Part shown: positions 27,801-37,868 of the stretch, in pieces
Layout: each line of letters begins with the position of its first letter
Numbering within the stretch: the stretch's first letter is position 1
Source: Sanderia malayensis
Taxonomy: Eukaryota; Cnidaria; Scyphozoa; Semaeostomeae; Pelagiidae
Assembly: GCA_013076295.1 (NCBI GenBank)
Contig: RQOL01000531.1
Span: 3,286,001-3,350,000 of the forward strand
Reading direction: 5' to 3'
Length of the DNA: 64,000 nucleotides
The notes under the pieces: model-generated
Told to the model about the DNA's origin: nothing
Seen by the model: the letters and a program-made list of their open reading frames with translations, nothing else
Database searches by the model: none
Translations under genes and position numbers: made by a program

Positions 27801-28308
27801 GATTTTAACAAAATAATGCCCCGCCCCCTTTTGATTTTAGTTCCTTGTTTCAGAATATCGTCAAAAAAAACACGGAATGAATTGCAAAACAATGCCTGTC
27901 TTATGTGACAACAAATAGATTCAAATACTCTATCAATATGTATACACAAGTACCCAATTCTAATTTATTTGAGGAGTATGAAGAGATTAAAAAATCATTA
28001 CCTTGCATGATTTGTGCCTTTAGCTCTTCGTCCATTTTTGTTATTTTTTCATCGTGGTCTTGCTTGGAAGTTTTTTCGCTAAGAAGTTTTTTAACTGAAA
28101 ACTTCATTGCTCTTTTTCTTCGTTTCCTTTGTTCAAGTGGAGTGATTGGAGACATATTATTTCCTGCTGGTGTTGATATCTTTTCCGGAGTTGCGATGTT
28201 GTCTTTATTACTAACAGGACGAATCAGTGTTGACAAAAATGTAGTAGGCAAGTCATCATCATCACTTATAATATCTCCTTCCATTTTATCAATTTTTGAC
28301 CTCTTCAA
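21865..28308 (-). CDS. SLF2: SLF2/FAM178-like SMC5-SMC6 localisation factor
   Basis: Nine approximate exons: 28308-28002, 27437-27313, 26985-26656, 24472-24062, 23621-23458, 23035-22907, 22751-22665, 22355-22290, 22119-21865, giving about 625 residues. The N-terminus is short and polar with a basic patch (QRKRRKRAMKFS). The rest is helical: MFALRLQTLLKCYSCC, an SLEI..SWDIQVLI segment, then an HSNRLQMVEAIP..ARGRELKR stretch. The last two match, from memory, the conserved C-terminal helical block of SLF2/FAM178 proteins. In vertebrates SLF2 works with SLF1 to recruit SMC5/6 to damaged chromatin. The tail is acidic and Ser-rich. The protein is much shorter than vertebrate SLF2, mainly through a reduced N-terminal region. 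Identity rests on pattern, so it is moderate. Confidence 0.6.
24570..26515. repeat. 180-184-bp tandem satellite with trimeric higher-order structure
   Basis: Eleven head-to-tail copies start near 24594, 24773, 24957, 25137, 25317, 25500, 25680, 25860, 26045, 26225 and 26408. Two monomer types differ around the middle: A has GGAGTAATGGTTCAAAGACCC, B has AGAGCAATGGTTCAAATTTTAG plus an insertion. The order is A B A A B A A B A C D, so copies form an AAB higher-order unit of about 543 bp, with divergent end copies. Every copy carries TGACTCA, the AP-1 consensus. The array lies inside the largest SLF2 intron. Confidence 0.95.
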
Positions 28309-28691
28309 GATTTATAAAATAGTTAGATAAAACTATCAGAATGAAACAGGCATCCGTTGTTGAATTTATTTTTGTTTTCTCTTCTTGCAGCTCAGAATTC
28401 ACACATTTATTCCTATCTGAAGTGATAACCTGTTTGCTGGGTGGCTTCCACGCCCACTATTTCCCGCTAAAAGCATTGCCGCCAGGAATTATAAACAACA
28501 ACAGCAACCATCATGCTCTGACGCATGCTAAAATTGATTACGGGAAGTAATGTGTTCCATCCAAGATGGTAGATGATAACAAAAACATTTGGATGAATTT
28601 ATTTCGATCTAAAACCAATTGAATCACTTGAAATGTGGTTCTTTGAAATAAATTAATATATATTTTTACCTTGCATGTTATTTGTGAATCT
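28309..28691. promoter_or_regulatory. Shared promoter region, SLF2 and TTC33 (head to head)
   Basis: Only about 380 bp separates the divergent start codons. No convincing TATA element is placed for either gene; an ORF reading through it is not supported as coding. The arrangement suggests a bidirectional promoter, which is inference from layout. Confidence 0.5.
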
Positions 28692-29794
28692 ATGAATGCC
28701 AGCATGAGTTCTTTTAACTTCGGATGGAGGAAAAAGGCAAATGATAAAGTTCAGGCCAGTTCTGTATTTAATCAAATTGATAATGATGAAGAGGATGAAG
28801 TGAATTTGGAAGAGGTTGATTGGCGAAGTCTTGTAAATAAGGGAAAACAGGCAAACCAAGAGGACCAAACAGATAAATTGCAGAGGCTTCATGATGAAGG
28901 TGTAACTTTAGCAGAAGAAGAAAGGTAGCCAACAATCATACCTACTTTTAACAACGTATTGTAATTCTAACTTTTATAAACAGCTTGTTTAATAAGTTAC
29001 GACTCTATGACAAACAGGTATTACGGCTTTATAATCAACAGAACGTCTTTGTTATTATTTGAGGTATTGGGAAGCAATTGGACGTTGGCAGCAGGCATTA
29101 GAAATGTCTCCACAAGATGAGAAGCTTCATGAAATGATATCACAGGCTTTGATGGAGCTTGGCGAAATATTTCCAGCTGTTCAGGCGGCTGAGAAATCAA
29201 TAAAACTGAAACCAACATGGGCTGAAGCTCACCAGACTCTTGGACGAGCGCAATTGAATATAGGTGAAATTGAACTGGTTGGTATATCACAAGAATTGTT
29301 TTGTTATTATGAAAATGTGATCAAATATATTTCTATTGTTTCAATCTAAGTTTATTGATCGTGAATATGTTTGTGTTTGTCTGTTTAGTGATTGTCATAT
29401 AGAGGTTTGTCGTTAAAATATATTGTTTACCCTATATTCTTGATATCATGAACAGGATTATTTATGTTAACTACTTTATTTATTACTCCATTCTATTGTG
29501 ATATCACACAGGCATTGAAATCATTTCAACGTGCCCAACACCTCCGACCAGACGATCCACAGGTAACCCAGATCTTCCTTGTTGCATAATTATCATAATT
29601 GACATAATTATGCTGTTTGAATGCACATGTATTACCAGACGCTGTTCGTTTTAATTTAGCTATGGCAGGAAGATATCGAATGGACAAAGAGCCTGATAAA
29701 AAGAAAGGACGAGATTGCGATCGAGAAACTAATGGGCGAAAAAGCAGACAGAGACACAGACGTAGAGATGGATGATTTAGATGATGTTGATTAG
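28692..29794 (+). CDS. TTC33: TTC33, tetratricopeptide repeat protein 33
   Basis: Four exons: 28692-28924, 29064-29277, 29512-29562, 29660-29794, giving about 210 residues. The N-terminal FNFGWRKKAND matches the short basic start of TTC33. TPR helices follow: EERYWEAIGRWQQALEMSPQ, then MISQALMELGEIFPAVQAAE, then WAEAHQTLGRAQLNIGEIEL with ALKSFQRAQHLRPDDPQ. The C-terminus is acidic (DVEMDDLDDVD). The protein is shorter than the vertebrate one (about 260 residues), lacking the long tail. It is a protein-interaction scaffold of poorly known role. The in-frame ATG at 28704 could also be the start. It converges on TTI1 with 24 bp between stop codons. Confidence 0.88.
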
Positions 29795-29818
29795 AATCCT
29801 GTCAATAAGCAATCAATT

Positions 29819-30810
29819 TTAAAATATCTTTAAAACATTGTTTGTAAAATCGTTTTTCGCCAAAACTTTTGGCAGAAGAGGTATTGGTTTGAATAACGAG
29901 TTTGGTTCAATTAATCTTTGGGGTGAGTAGAGACTTGCCAGCAACAGCCAGATGTATCCAGAGTCTATTGTTTTCATTTTCTTTATCGCACTAACAGCAG
30001 CCTGAATGAAGATAACGCACATTATTATAGTTTTCTTAATGTTTTAAGCATCACATATTGTCTCCTTGCGTATGGTACTGAAAGCAATTGAATAATTCTT
30101 ATAGCACTCACGTTTTGTAGACTTTGTGGCTGTCTGCAATCTAAGTAGGCCGAGCAACATGTAGCGGCGATAGCTAGGTCTTTATCAGTCAGTTCAAGTT
30201 GAACAACCATGGAGCCAATCAAACTGATTAGCTTTCCCTGTAGTTTACAAGCGTGGCTGAATTTGTACAAGTTTGTGCATTTCCGGCTCATTTTCAATTG
30301 ATTATTGAGATATTCTGCTGCGACTGGGAGGAAATCTTTGCGAATGCGCTGTCGCATGAAATCCTCCGAGGAATCAATCATGACACATATCACTTCAAGT
30401 GCTCTTGTAATTACAACCTAGCACGATGGATAAATTAGCATATATTATAGCTTTGAATTAGCCTAAATTAGCATATATTATTTTATTAAAGGTTGCAAGA
30501 AACATTAGTCAAGAAGATTGTAGGGAGAAAAGAACTTCTACTTACTGGTTGCTGCTCTTTAAGACGTATGACGATTGAAGGCCAAAGTTTATGGATTGCA
30601 GGAAGAAGATCGTCCTTTCTGTGTCGTAAAGCCTTCACTCCAAACTCAATAACATCCAAAATCAACAACTTGAGATTCAGATCTTTTGTTGGCAAAAAAT
30701 GTTGACATTTTTCCAGCGTCTGTAAAAAGAAGATTGAATTAAAGTATGGCTTCACCTAATTAAACAGTGTCCGGCAGCAAAACTGATAGGCTGAAATAAT
30801 AATAGCAGTT

Positions 30811-30851
<41 letters not shown>

Positions 30852-33800
30852 GCATAAATAGATACATAGATAAATATATAGTGAGATAGATAAATAGATA
30901 GATAGACTGGAAGATAGACAGACAGATAAATAGATAGATAGATAGATAGATGCTATGGACAATATTACTTACTGTGATGATAACTTGAAACTGAGTTGGA
31001 ATCTGTTTCTTCTCGTCTCTCTTCACATCTTCATTACATTCATCTTGTCGCTCTTCCAGCAATTCTTCATTATTTGGCAAGCTTTCATCTTCATCTTCGT
31101 CTACTTCTCCCAAAGCTTCTGACTTTAATTTGCAATACTCCGACAGAGCATCACGAAGGTCAGTTGGAGAAACCGGTAGCTCGAACCTCTGAAAACAATC
31201 ACAAAGAAATATAGAGAATTCTCAAAAGAATAACTATATAGCTATACATTAAAATCACATATAACTATTATAACTTTAAAACTATCTCCTGATGAGTGGG
31301 TAACCACGAAACAGGCTTGTCGAGATGGAGAGTTTTGTCTTTTGAGTCTTTTTTCTTAGTGTATATATAGCTCTACTCTATGTATCGAGCACTCTAACGG
31401 GAAACCAATACACAGACCTTGTAACTTTATAACTATACATTAAAATCACATATATAACGATGGTTGAATATATTGTTTCCATTGCAAAAACGTTTCAAAA
31501 TCACTGCACCTTGTTAGCGCGTGGTTTTTTCATCGCAGTATCTTGTACCTCTTCATCTGCAAACCATTCTTTAACAGCCTTTGCGAGGCTTCTGAGCACG
31601 CGCATTAGAGAATACACAATGTCATCTTGATACACGTCGAGGCAATAGAACACATCCTCGACAACGTCATTCACCAACGTCAGTTTACCAGCATCGCAGT
31701 ACGTCAGCACGACGGAGAGAACACAGGGCGCCGATGAAAAGAGAGTCAAGTGCCTGAAACTCATTGATATCGCATTGATGACGTAATCAGCATTGTGCGT
31801 GATCAGATCAGTCACCGAAGCCTCGCCACAGTGTTTGCTGATCAATACGAGGCTGTGATGAGCTGTTCTTGCTATCTGCGCATTCTCACTTGCATGTTTC
31901 TCCAGCAAAGGATACAAGACTTTGATGAGGAATACATTGTAATCAACCTTCAGTACAAAAGAGCAAGCTGCAAGACCCTCAATAAGCAGACATACTAATT
32001 GAATATTGCTGTTTAGCTGCTCAAACGAGAGCCCCTTCTCCCAATACTCAGAACCATCACGACCCAATGGGTTCCCTTCCACTTCAATCAATTCTAGCTG
32101 ATCTGATACTAGTTGTCTTTGGGTAAAATTGATTGCATTAACATTGCTTGTCGGCAAATACCAGAATTCTTCGCTCAAATACATCGTAATTACTTGATCA
32201 ATTACTGAAGACCATAGTTCCAATGATACCTTATCACCCAGACCAAATCCGATCAGGATCTCATTAACCATTAACACAGCTTCTTTTCTATACATAGACC
32301 AAGAGCCAAAAGCATCCAAAAGGTAGTCGACAACAACTTGTAAGTCAGAGTACTTTCCAATGGCATGGAATATTTGCTTGATTGTTTTAAATATTTGTGC
32401 ATCATTGAAATTATTGAATCTCTGTTCGAAAGTATCTCTGCTGAGACCAGTGGTGATGGACAAAGGACCATGTGATACGTCTTCCGTTGATAAAGTACTT
32501 TTTTCTTCAACGATTTTTACATCGTTCACATTAAGCTCTAGTGCCTTAAAATGAATTAAAAATGCAACAAATATACAAAGAAATTAAAAAAAAAACGAAA
32601 TGTCGTAATTGATAAAAAACGCAAGAGATGTACAAATAAATTACAAGCATGAACACTAACGATAAACTTATTCAGCAAAGTTTTACCTGCAAGAATGCTT
32701 TCACAACTTTCTCCAAAATGGTTAATGAATTGAACACTTTAGCGACATCACAACCCAGAAATGTGATGTAGCCAAGTATTGAGTTCAAAACTATCAACTT
32801 CTCTTTGTCATTGACTCTTTTCATTATCCTGGGCAATGAAAGTAGGCTGGTATGCAGGCTGTCTTCAATTATTGACTTAAGAGACTGATTACCTGAAAGT
32901 GAACATTACACTTCAAGTCAACACCCTCTACTGCATCAGAAAACACATCAATATCGTAAAACACCTTTGTGATAAACCAGTTCAATTTCAATAAACTTGA
33001 TAACTAAATTCACATGCAAACTTACCCTGACTAAAAACTGTTTGCCCAAGCTGCAAAATGCCAACAGCTTGCTTGGAAACCTCTTCGCATTCATCATTCA
33101 ATAATCCAGCAAGAACTTCAACAGCTATTGGCAACGATTCACTCATTGAAATCGCACAGTTTTGCATTATGGTCTTAGTAAAGTCAACAGCAGCTAGACG
33201 AACCTTAACATGTTCATTTTGACATATTAATGGAAGAAATTTCACAAGGATGATGTTTAACTTGGATTGAGTACTTTTAATCCAAGTTTTATCTCTTGTT
33301 ATTATTAACTTTTGTTTTTCATCATAAGTGTTACTACTTGGGTTAACACCATCCTCCACAGTCACTTTAACGTTGTTGTCTTTACAATTTAATTTCAATT
33401 CGTTCAATTTATTCAGAACATTATTCTCTTCTGAGCACTTTTCAAGACACTTGAAATTAGAATCTTTCATCACAAGAATTAAAAAAACTTTCCAAGTCTC
33501 TATTATTGCTAACAAAAGTTGTTGTCCGATTTTGGGATCGTTAAATACAACACGACTTAGTGATATCGATATGCCAGGTATGAAAGAACAAAATACTTCA
33601 CTTGATATTTTCTTTTGCTTGAAAGATAGGTCTTTGTAATTTCCAATTAGTTGCTTTAAACATTCCAGGCATTTTAATCGAATATTCTTATCTTTTTCAA
33701 ACTCAAAGAGAGCAAGAAGAAGAGAAATAGTATGCCCCAGCCTTGGCAGATTCTTCTCAGAATACAGCATGCAAAACGTATCAGCATGACTTTGTTTTAT

Positions 33801-34205
33801 AACTCGATATAACAAGTTAATAATACTTGATTTCAGTTCTTCTGAGGAGCTTTCTAAAATGCCTTGGCCACTAGCAGCAGAAAGATCCTTCGATCTCAGC
33901 AGCATGCAACAAGTATCCATCACATCAATAAAAAGATTCTCGTTTTTTAGTAAAACCTTACCAAATATCATTGTCATGCATTCGAGACACTTGATAACAA
34001 CACTTTCCTTGACATTTTTCGATCTTTGGAGGGTTAATTTAAGTGGGAAAATAACATATTCCATCATGCTCCTCTCTGCAAACGTAGACTGTTCCAGTCG
34101 CGATAAAGCATTTTGTAGCAAAGATATACTTTCCACAGAGGGAGACTTTGCTACCCCGTTGCAGTATGGCTGAATGAATCGAAAAGCGTTGGAAGAATTA
34201 GTCAT
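29819..34205 (-). CDS. TTI1: TTI1, TELO2-interacting protein 1
   Basis: Seven exons: 34205-33026, 32892-32687, 32544-31510, 31188-30973, 30719-30546, 30417-30112, 30001-29819, giving about 1,100 residues (vertebrate TTI1 is about 1,090). It is an all-helical HEAT-repeat protein. Diagnostic stretches include LPRLGHTISLLLALFEFEKD and FCSFIPGISISLSRVVF near residues 165-235, and YIWLLLASLYSPQ near the end. An acidic linker (DEDEDESLPNNEELLEE) lies in the exon at 31188. TTI1 is the scaffold of the TELO2-TTI1-TTI2 complex that works with HSP90 to fold and stabilise PI3K-like kinases (mTOR, ATM, ATR, DNA-PK, SMG1). The exon ending at 31510 could read to a stop just inside the intron, but splicing restores a good continuation (NK|RFELPVSP). 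Confidence 0.93.
30812..30951. repeat. GATA tetranucleotide microsatellite in a TTI1 intron
   Basis: A run of about 35 imperfect GATA units lies between TTI1 exons 31188-30973 and 30719-30546. On the minus strand it creates an artificial Ile/Tyr/Leu/Ser-rich open frame that should not be annotated as a protein. Confidence 0.97.
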
Positions 34206-34411
34206 CTTGCTCTTAACTTAGCTCTTTATCCATTCACATACCTTCTGCACGTTTTGAAAATTTTTCATTTTTTGCCTAGGCCATTCTGCCTCATTTGTAG
34301 GAACATCGGAGCAGAGGCTGAAGTTACTATTGGTAACATGTTAGGCAAAAAGAGCATCCGTCAAGTTGCTCACTTTTTTCACAAGAGAAAAGAAAATTAA
34401 ATAACATAACA
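34206..34411. promoter_or_regulatory. Shared promoter region, TTI1 and C6orf163-like gene
   Basis: 206 bp between divergent start codons. It includes a GCCTAGGC-type palindrome (TTTGCCTAGGCCA near 34273) and no clear TATA box. A common divergent promoter is inferred from spacing alone. Confidence 0.5.
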
Positions 34412-35498
34412 ATGGCGGCTTATGTTTCAAGGCACGATAAATCAGTCCTTCCAAAGTCGTATGACGATGTTAAAACAACGAAAACTCAAAGGATGACACA
34501 CGAAGATATCCTAGCTCTTGGACACCAAATATTTGAAAAGAATAACAGAGATTCAGAAAGTAGTTTTCAGCAACACCTAGAAAAGGTGCAGCTCGAACTT
34601 CACGAAAAGTTTGAAAGTGAAAAGCAAACTTTACTACAAGAAGCTTCGCAAAAAGCCGATTTAGAACTGAAAACTGCACTGGAAAAGCAAGAACAATTAA
34701 AGGTAGTGTGAAATACTATTGTGCTAACCATAAGTGTTAACCAGAATGTTATATAGTTTTATGGATACGGCCTTTCAATTGAGACAAATGTTGTTTCGCA
34801 GAATGACATGATGGAGCAAGAAGCAAAGAAATTGAAAACGCAAATGACAGAAATTGCAAAGAAGCAAGTTGAAGAAGAGCACAGGGCAGGAGAGATGAGG
34901 CTTGAAGAAGCTCTGAAGAAAGCAAGATTTGAATTTGAGAAGGAAAAAGAAGCAGCCATTACAAAAGTAAGAAAAGAAGAGGAAAATATTTCCATTGACA
35001 AAGTAAATGCATTGATGAAACAGCAGGAAGAAAATATCAAGAAGTTGAAACTTGAAGCAGAAATGACAAAAAAGGTCAGTATTACATCACCACAGCCTCT
35101 TTACTTGAAATTTATTTTAAATTTCAGGGTTTATTTATATATGTCTTTTCTTTATATAGACTGCCTTGGAGGACTTGAAACAGAAGTTAAATAAAGAAAA
35201 GGTGGAGGCCATTGAAAGTTTGATGTCAAAGATGAAAGACGAGGAAAGGGCAAAACTTGATGATATTAAAATGAAACACGGAAAAGAAATAGAAGAAAAG
35301 ATACAAGATATAGAAAAGGAAAAGCATCATATTGAAGAATTGAAACAAGAGATTTCTCGTCAACAAGATCTTCAAAAACAAACTGAAAATAAACTTGAGT
35401 CAATACTTAATTCTTATCAAAACTTTATTGATTCTCAGCCTGGGGTTGTACCAGGACAAGCAGACTTTTTGCTCAAAGATTTTCCAAGCTCATCCTAA
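34412..35498 (+). CDS. C6orf163-like coiled-coil protein
   Basis: Three exons: 34412-34702, 34802-35074, 35160-35498, giving about 301 residues. After a short N-terminal segment (VLPKSYDDVKTTKTQRMTHE) the protein is almost entirely Lys/Glu-rich coiled coil, ending in a small uncharged tail (SQPGVVPGQADFLLKDFPSS). Length and the N-terminal segment recall the uncharacterised animal protein C6orf163. No catalytic motif is seen. That family tends to follow ciliated lineages, which is recollection rather than evidence here. A polyadenylation signal lies 60 bp past the stop. Confidence 0.6.
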
Positions 35499-35557
35499 AT
35501 TATTTAATTTGAACTCTTTTTAAATTGTAACATTTTTGATTTTACTATATTTAATCC

Positions 35558-35563
35558 AATAAA
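35558..35563 (+). terminator. Polyadenylation signal AATAAA of the C6orf163-like gene
   Basis: Canonical AATAAA 60 bp after the stop at 35498. UBOX5 begins about 220 bp further on, on the same strand, so the genes are separate units. Confidence 0.7.
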
Positions 35564-35780
35564 GCGAAGTTCTTAGAATTTGTGACTTTAAGGGGATGAC
35601 CCCAGACGAGGAGGAATAGCCTTCTAGCCTCGCTCTGGCCCGAAACTGGACATGAATTAGATTAGAAGAAACCCCGGCCTAAAAAAATTGTTGGATGAGA
35701 TGAGGCCAGGAAAATATGAAGAAAAACGTCTTAAATTCTTGAACAATGCTGTTGGTTGAAGCGAAAAAGTGGTCTAAGCA

Positions 35781-37559
35781 ATGGAATCTGTTAATTTTGT
35801 TTGTAAATATCTGGGAACAACGCTTCATACTAACGTAATTGCATCAGATGGCTACGAAATTGAAAATCTTCTCGCGGAGGAAGGTTCAAATCCTTCTTCT
35901 CAGGAGCGAGAGTTCGAGCCTGGATCTTTTTATTCAATGGGTTCAGTTGGGAAAAGAAACAACGGATTCATGACTGAATATTTTGTCAAGCCTCCTGTAG
36001 ACATTGTTGTGCAATTTCCATGCCTTGTAGACATTGATTGCTTAGTTGTAAACTGCAGAAGTGGAGAAAAGAAAATATCACAATTTGATGTATCAACAGC
36101 TCAATCCAGACCAGTTAACAGAAACGATACAAAAATAGACAGTTCTCAAAAAGACGGAGCTAAGAAAAGACTTATTTCTAAAACCAAACTTAGTTTCAAC
36201 GATTTTCCATTGCTGTTTAGTCTCGATATATCTTCGACAGATGTGCGAAAGGAAAATGTATCATCTCTCAATATTGTTTCAAGATTCAATGCAAAATACT
36301 CGCCTGGCGATGTTGTTGTTGTGAGAAACCCAAGAAACGCTCGTGGAAAAGGGAGCGAGTATGCATCAAAGTCTGGTAAACAAGTCATGAACTTCTTCTC
36401 TTTGCAATACCTCAGCAGTGTCAGTCACTTGGTCATAAGAGTTTATAGAACTGAAGGCTCAACAGTCGTGGCAATGAAAAGACTAGAGGTCTGGGGAGTA
36501 CCATCTCGATTGAACGACAGAGAAATTAAGAAACATGTTTACGATTTGGTTTCAACAATTCGCAAGCAGCAAACAGAGAAGGACAGAGCGATTGTTGAAG
36601 CTAACAAAGTACCGGTTAGTAGTGAATCCAGAGACAATTGTATGGCAGTGTCAAGAGACAAAAATTTAGCTGATGAATTTGAGGCGGTCGTCATTCCTGA
36701 GGAGTTTCTTGATCAGATCACTTTTGATGTTATGGTCTTGCCAATGCTGCTACCTTCGGGGCACACAGTTGATGCCACAACTTTAGAGAAATGCGAGCAT
36801 CATGATAGAACTAAGGGTCGAATGCCAGGCGATCCTTTCACTGGCATTCAGTTCACTGACGCGAATAAACCCGTACCAAATACGTCACTGAAATCCAGAC
36901 TGGACAAGTTCATGTTGGAGAACGATGGGGTTGTGTCGTCTGTGACGGGATCCATGGGGCACACCATCGGGACAAAGCAATTTCAGAGCGGTGGCTGTGG
37001 TGGTACAATGGGACAGATTCGTACACAAGCGAAGCGGAGAACAACATCGTATGATGATGATAGGAGGGTATTGAAAAGGAAAGCTGATGATGTGAATCTG
37101 AGTGGGAATCATTTGAATAGAAACGAGACTGTAAAGGAATTGAACAGGAACGAGGCTGTAAATGAAGCAACTGCGAATCGTAAAAGTATTTCAAATGCGG
37201 CAAATAGTAATGTTCATCGAATGACTGAATTAGCAAGAGGCCTAAACCACGAGGATAGTCTGAAGAATAGTCTTGAAGCAGCATTAAAGGGTGTTTCGAC
37301 AAAGTTGCCGATGCGAAAACAAGAAGATGCGGTGTCGCTTGAAAAGAGGGATTTTTGCATTGGCAGATTACAACCAAACTGCTGCAATTGCAAAGTCGAT
37401 CATGTTAATGATGTTTCCTTCTATAAACTGCCTTGTCATCATATTATTTGTCGAAATTGTATATTTAACAAAGAGTTAAAACAATGTACGACTTGCTCAG
37501 CTCCTTTTCGAACACAAAATTTAGAGAGGGTGCATCTTAATGCGTATTTTGGCACGTAA
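35781..37559 (+). CDS. UBOX5: UBOX5/RNF37, U-box and RING E3 ubiquitin ligase, intronless
   Basis: One uninterrupted 592-codon frame. The N-terminal half is a conserved beta-rich region (VNFVCKYLGTTLHTNVIASD...). A U-box at about residues 312-380 reads ITFDVMVLPMLLPSGHTVDA with MPGDPFTGIQF and lacks zinc ligands, as U-boxes do. A C-terminal zinc RING at about 532-575 (CCNC...CHHIICRNC...CTTC) closes the protein. This domain order is specific to UBOX5, a nuclear U-box ligase that uses UBE2-class enzymes. The middle has NRNE repeats and a basic stretch (RRVLKRKADD), a likely nuclear localisation signal. A single-exon structure stands out against the intron-rich neighbours. Confidence 0.93.
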   Translation: MESVNFVCKYLGTTLHTNVIASDGYEIENLLAEEGSNPSSQEREFEPGSFYSMGSVGKRNNGFMTEYFVKPPVDIVVQFPCLVDIDCLVVNCRSGEKKISQFDVSTAQSRPVNRNDTKIDSSQKDGAKKRLISKTKLSFNDFPLLFSLDISSTDVRKENVSSLNIVSRFNAKYSPGDVVVVRNPRNARGKGSEYASKSGKQVMNFFSLQYLSSVSHLVIRVYRTEGSTVVAMKRLEVWGVPSRLNDREIKKHVYDLVSTIRKQQTEKDRAIVEANKVPVSSESRDNCMAVSRDKNLADEFEAVVIPEEFLDQITFDVMVLPMLLPSGHTVDATTLEKCEHHDRTKGRMPGDPFTGIQFTDANKPVPNTSLKSRLDKFMLENDGVVSSVTGSMGHTIGTKQFQSGGCGGTMGQIRTQAKRRTTSYDDDRRVLKRKADDVNLSGNHLNRNETVKELNRNEAVNEATANRKSISNAANSNVHRMTELARGLNHEDSLKNSLEAALKGVSTKLPMRKQEDAVSLEKRDFCIGRLQPNCCNCKVDHVNDVSFYKLPCHHIICRNCIFNKELKQCTTCSAPFRTQNLERVHLNAYFGT

Positions 37560-37868
37560 CGAGCTCGGTATTTCTAATTAAGCAATCAAATAATGTTATA
37601 AATTAGTTGCGAAAATGTATCTTATTCTAGTGAGTTTATGTCTTCGCTTTTATTGGGGGGGGGGGGGGTTCAAAGAGCTGGGTGTGTATTCAGAGAATAG
37701 CAGGAAAGCACTTTTGCGTGTCAACAAACACGTGCCCTTGTGATGACGTAACAACCACTGATCTCTGAAGAAAAGCGTCACATGACATGACAGTGACAAA
37801 AAATCTCGTGACTGCCAATTAGTTGTTGTTGCTGTGTATTTTGTTTAGTTTTAGATTTCAGAGTTAAA
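37560..37868 (+). promoter_or_regulatory. Intergenic and likely promoter of the beta-helix gene
   Basis: About 310 bp between the UBOX5 stop and the next ATG. It holds a 12-base poly-G run near 37657, several TGACG motifs (TGATGACGTAAC near 37741, a CRE/ATF-like sequence) and TTGTTGTTGCTG just upstream of the ATG. I see no coding sequence. Confidence 0.4.

Noticed and set aside
30760..31113. Ile/Tyr/Leu/Ser-repeat extension of a minus-strand frame
   Set aside because: It is translation of the GATA microsatellite after a real TTI1 exon that ends at a good donor.
31501..31509. TTI1 ending at the stop just after NKVQ
   Set aside because: A donor (AAG|GTGCAG) precedes the stop and the downstream exons continue the TTI1 C-terminal sequence in frame.
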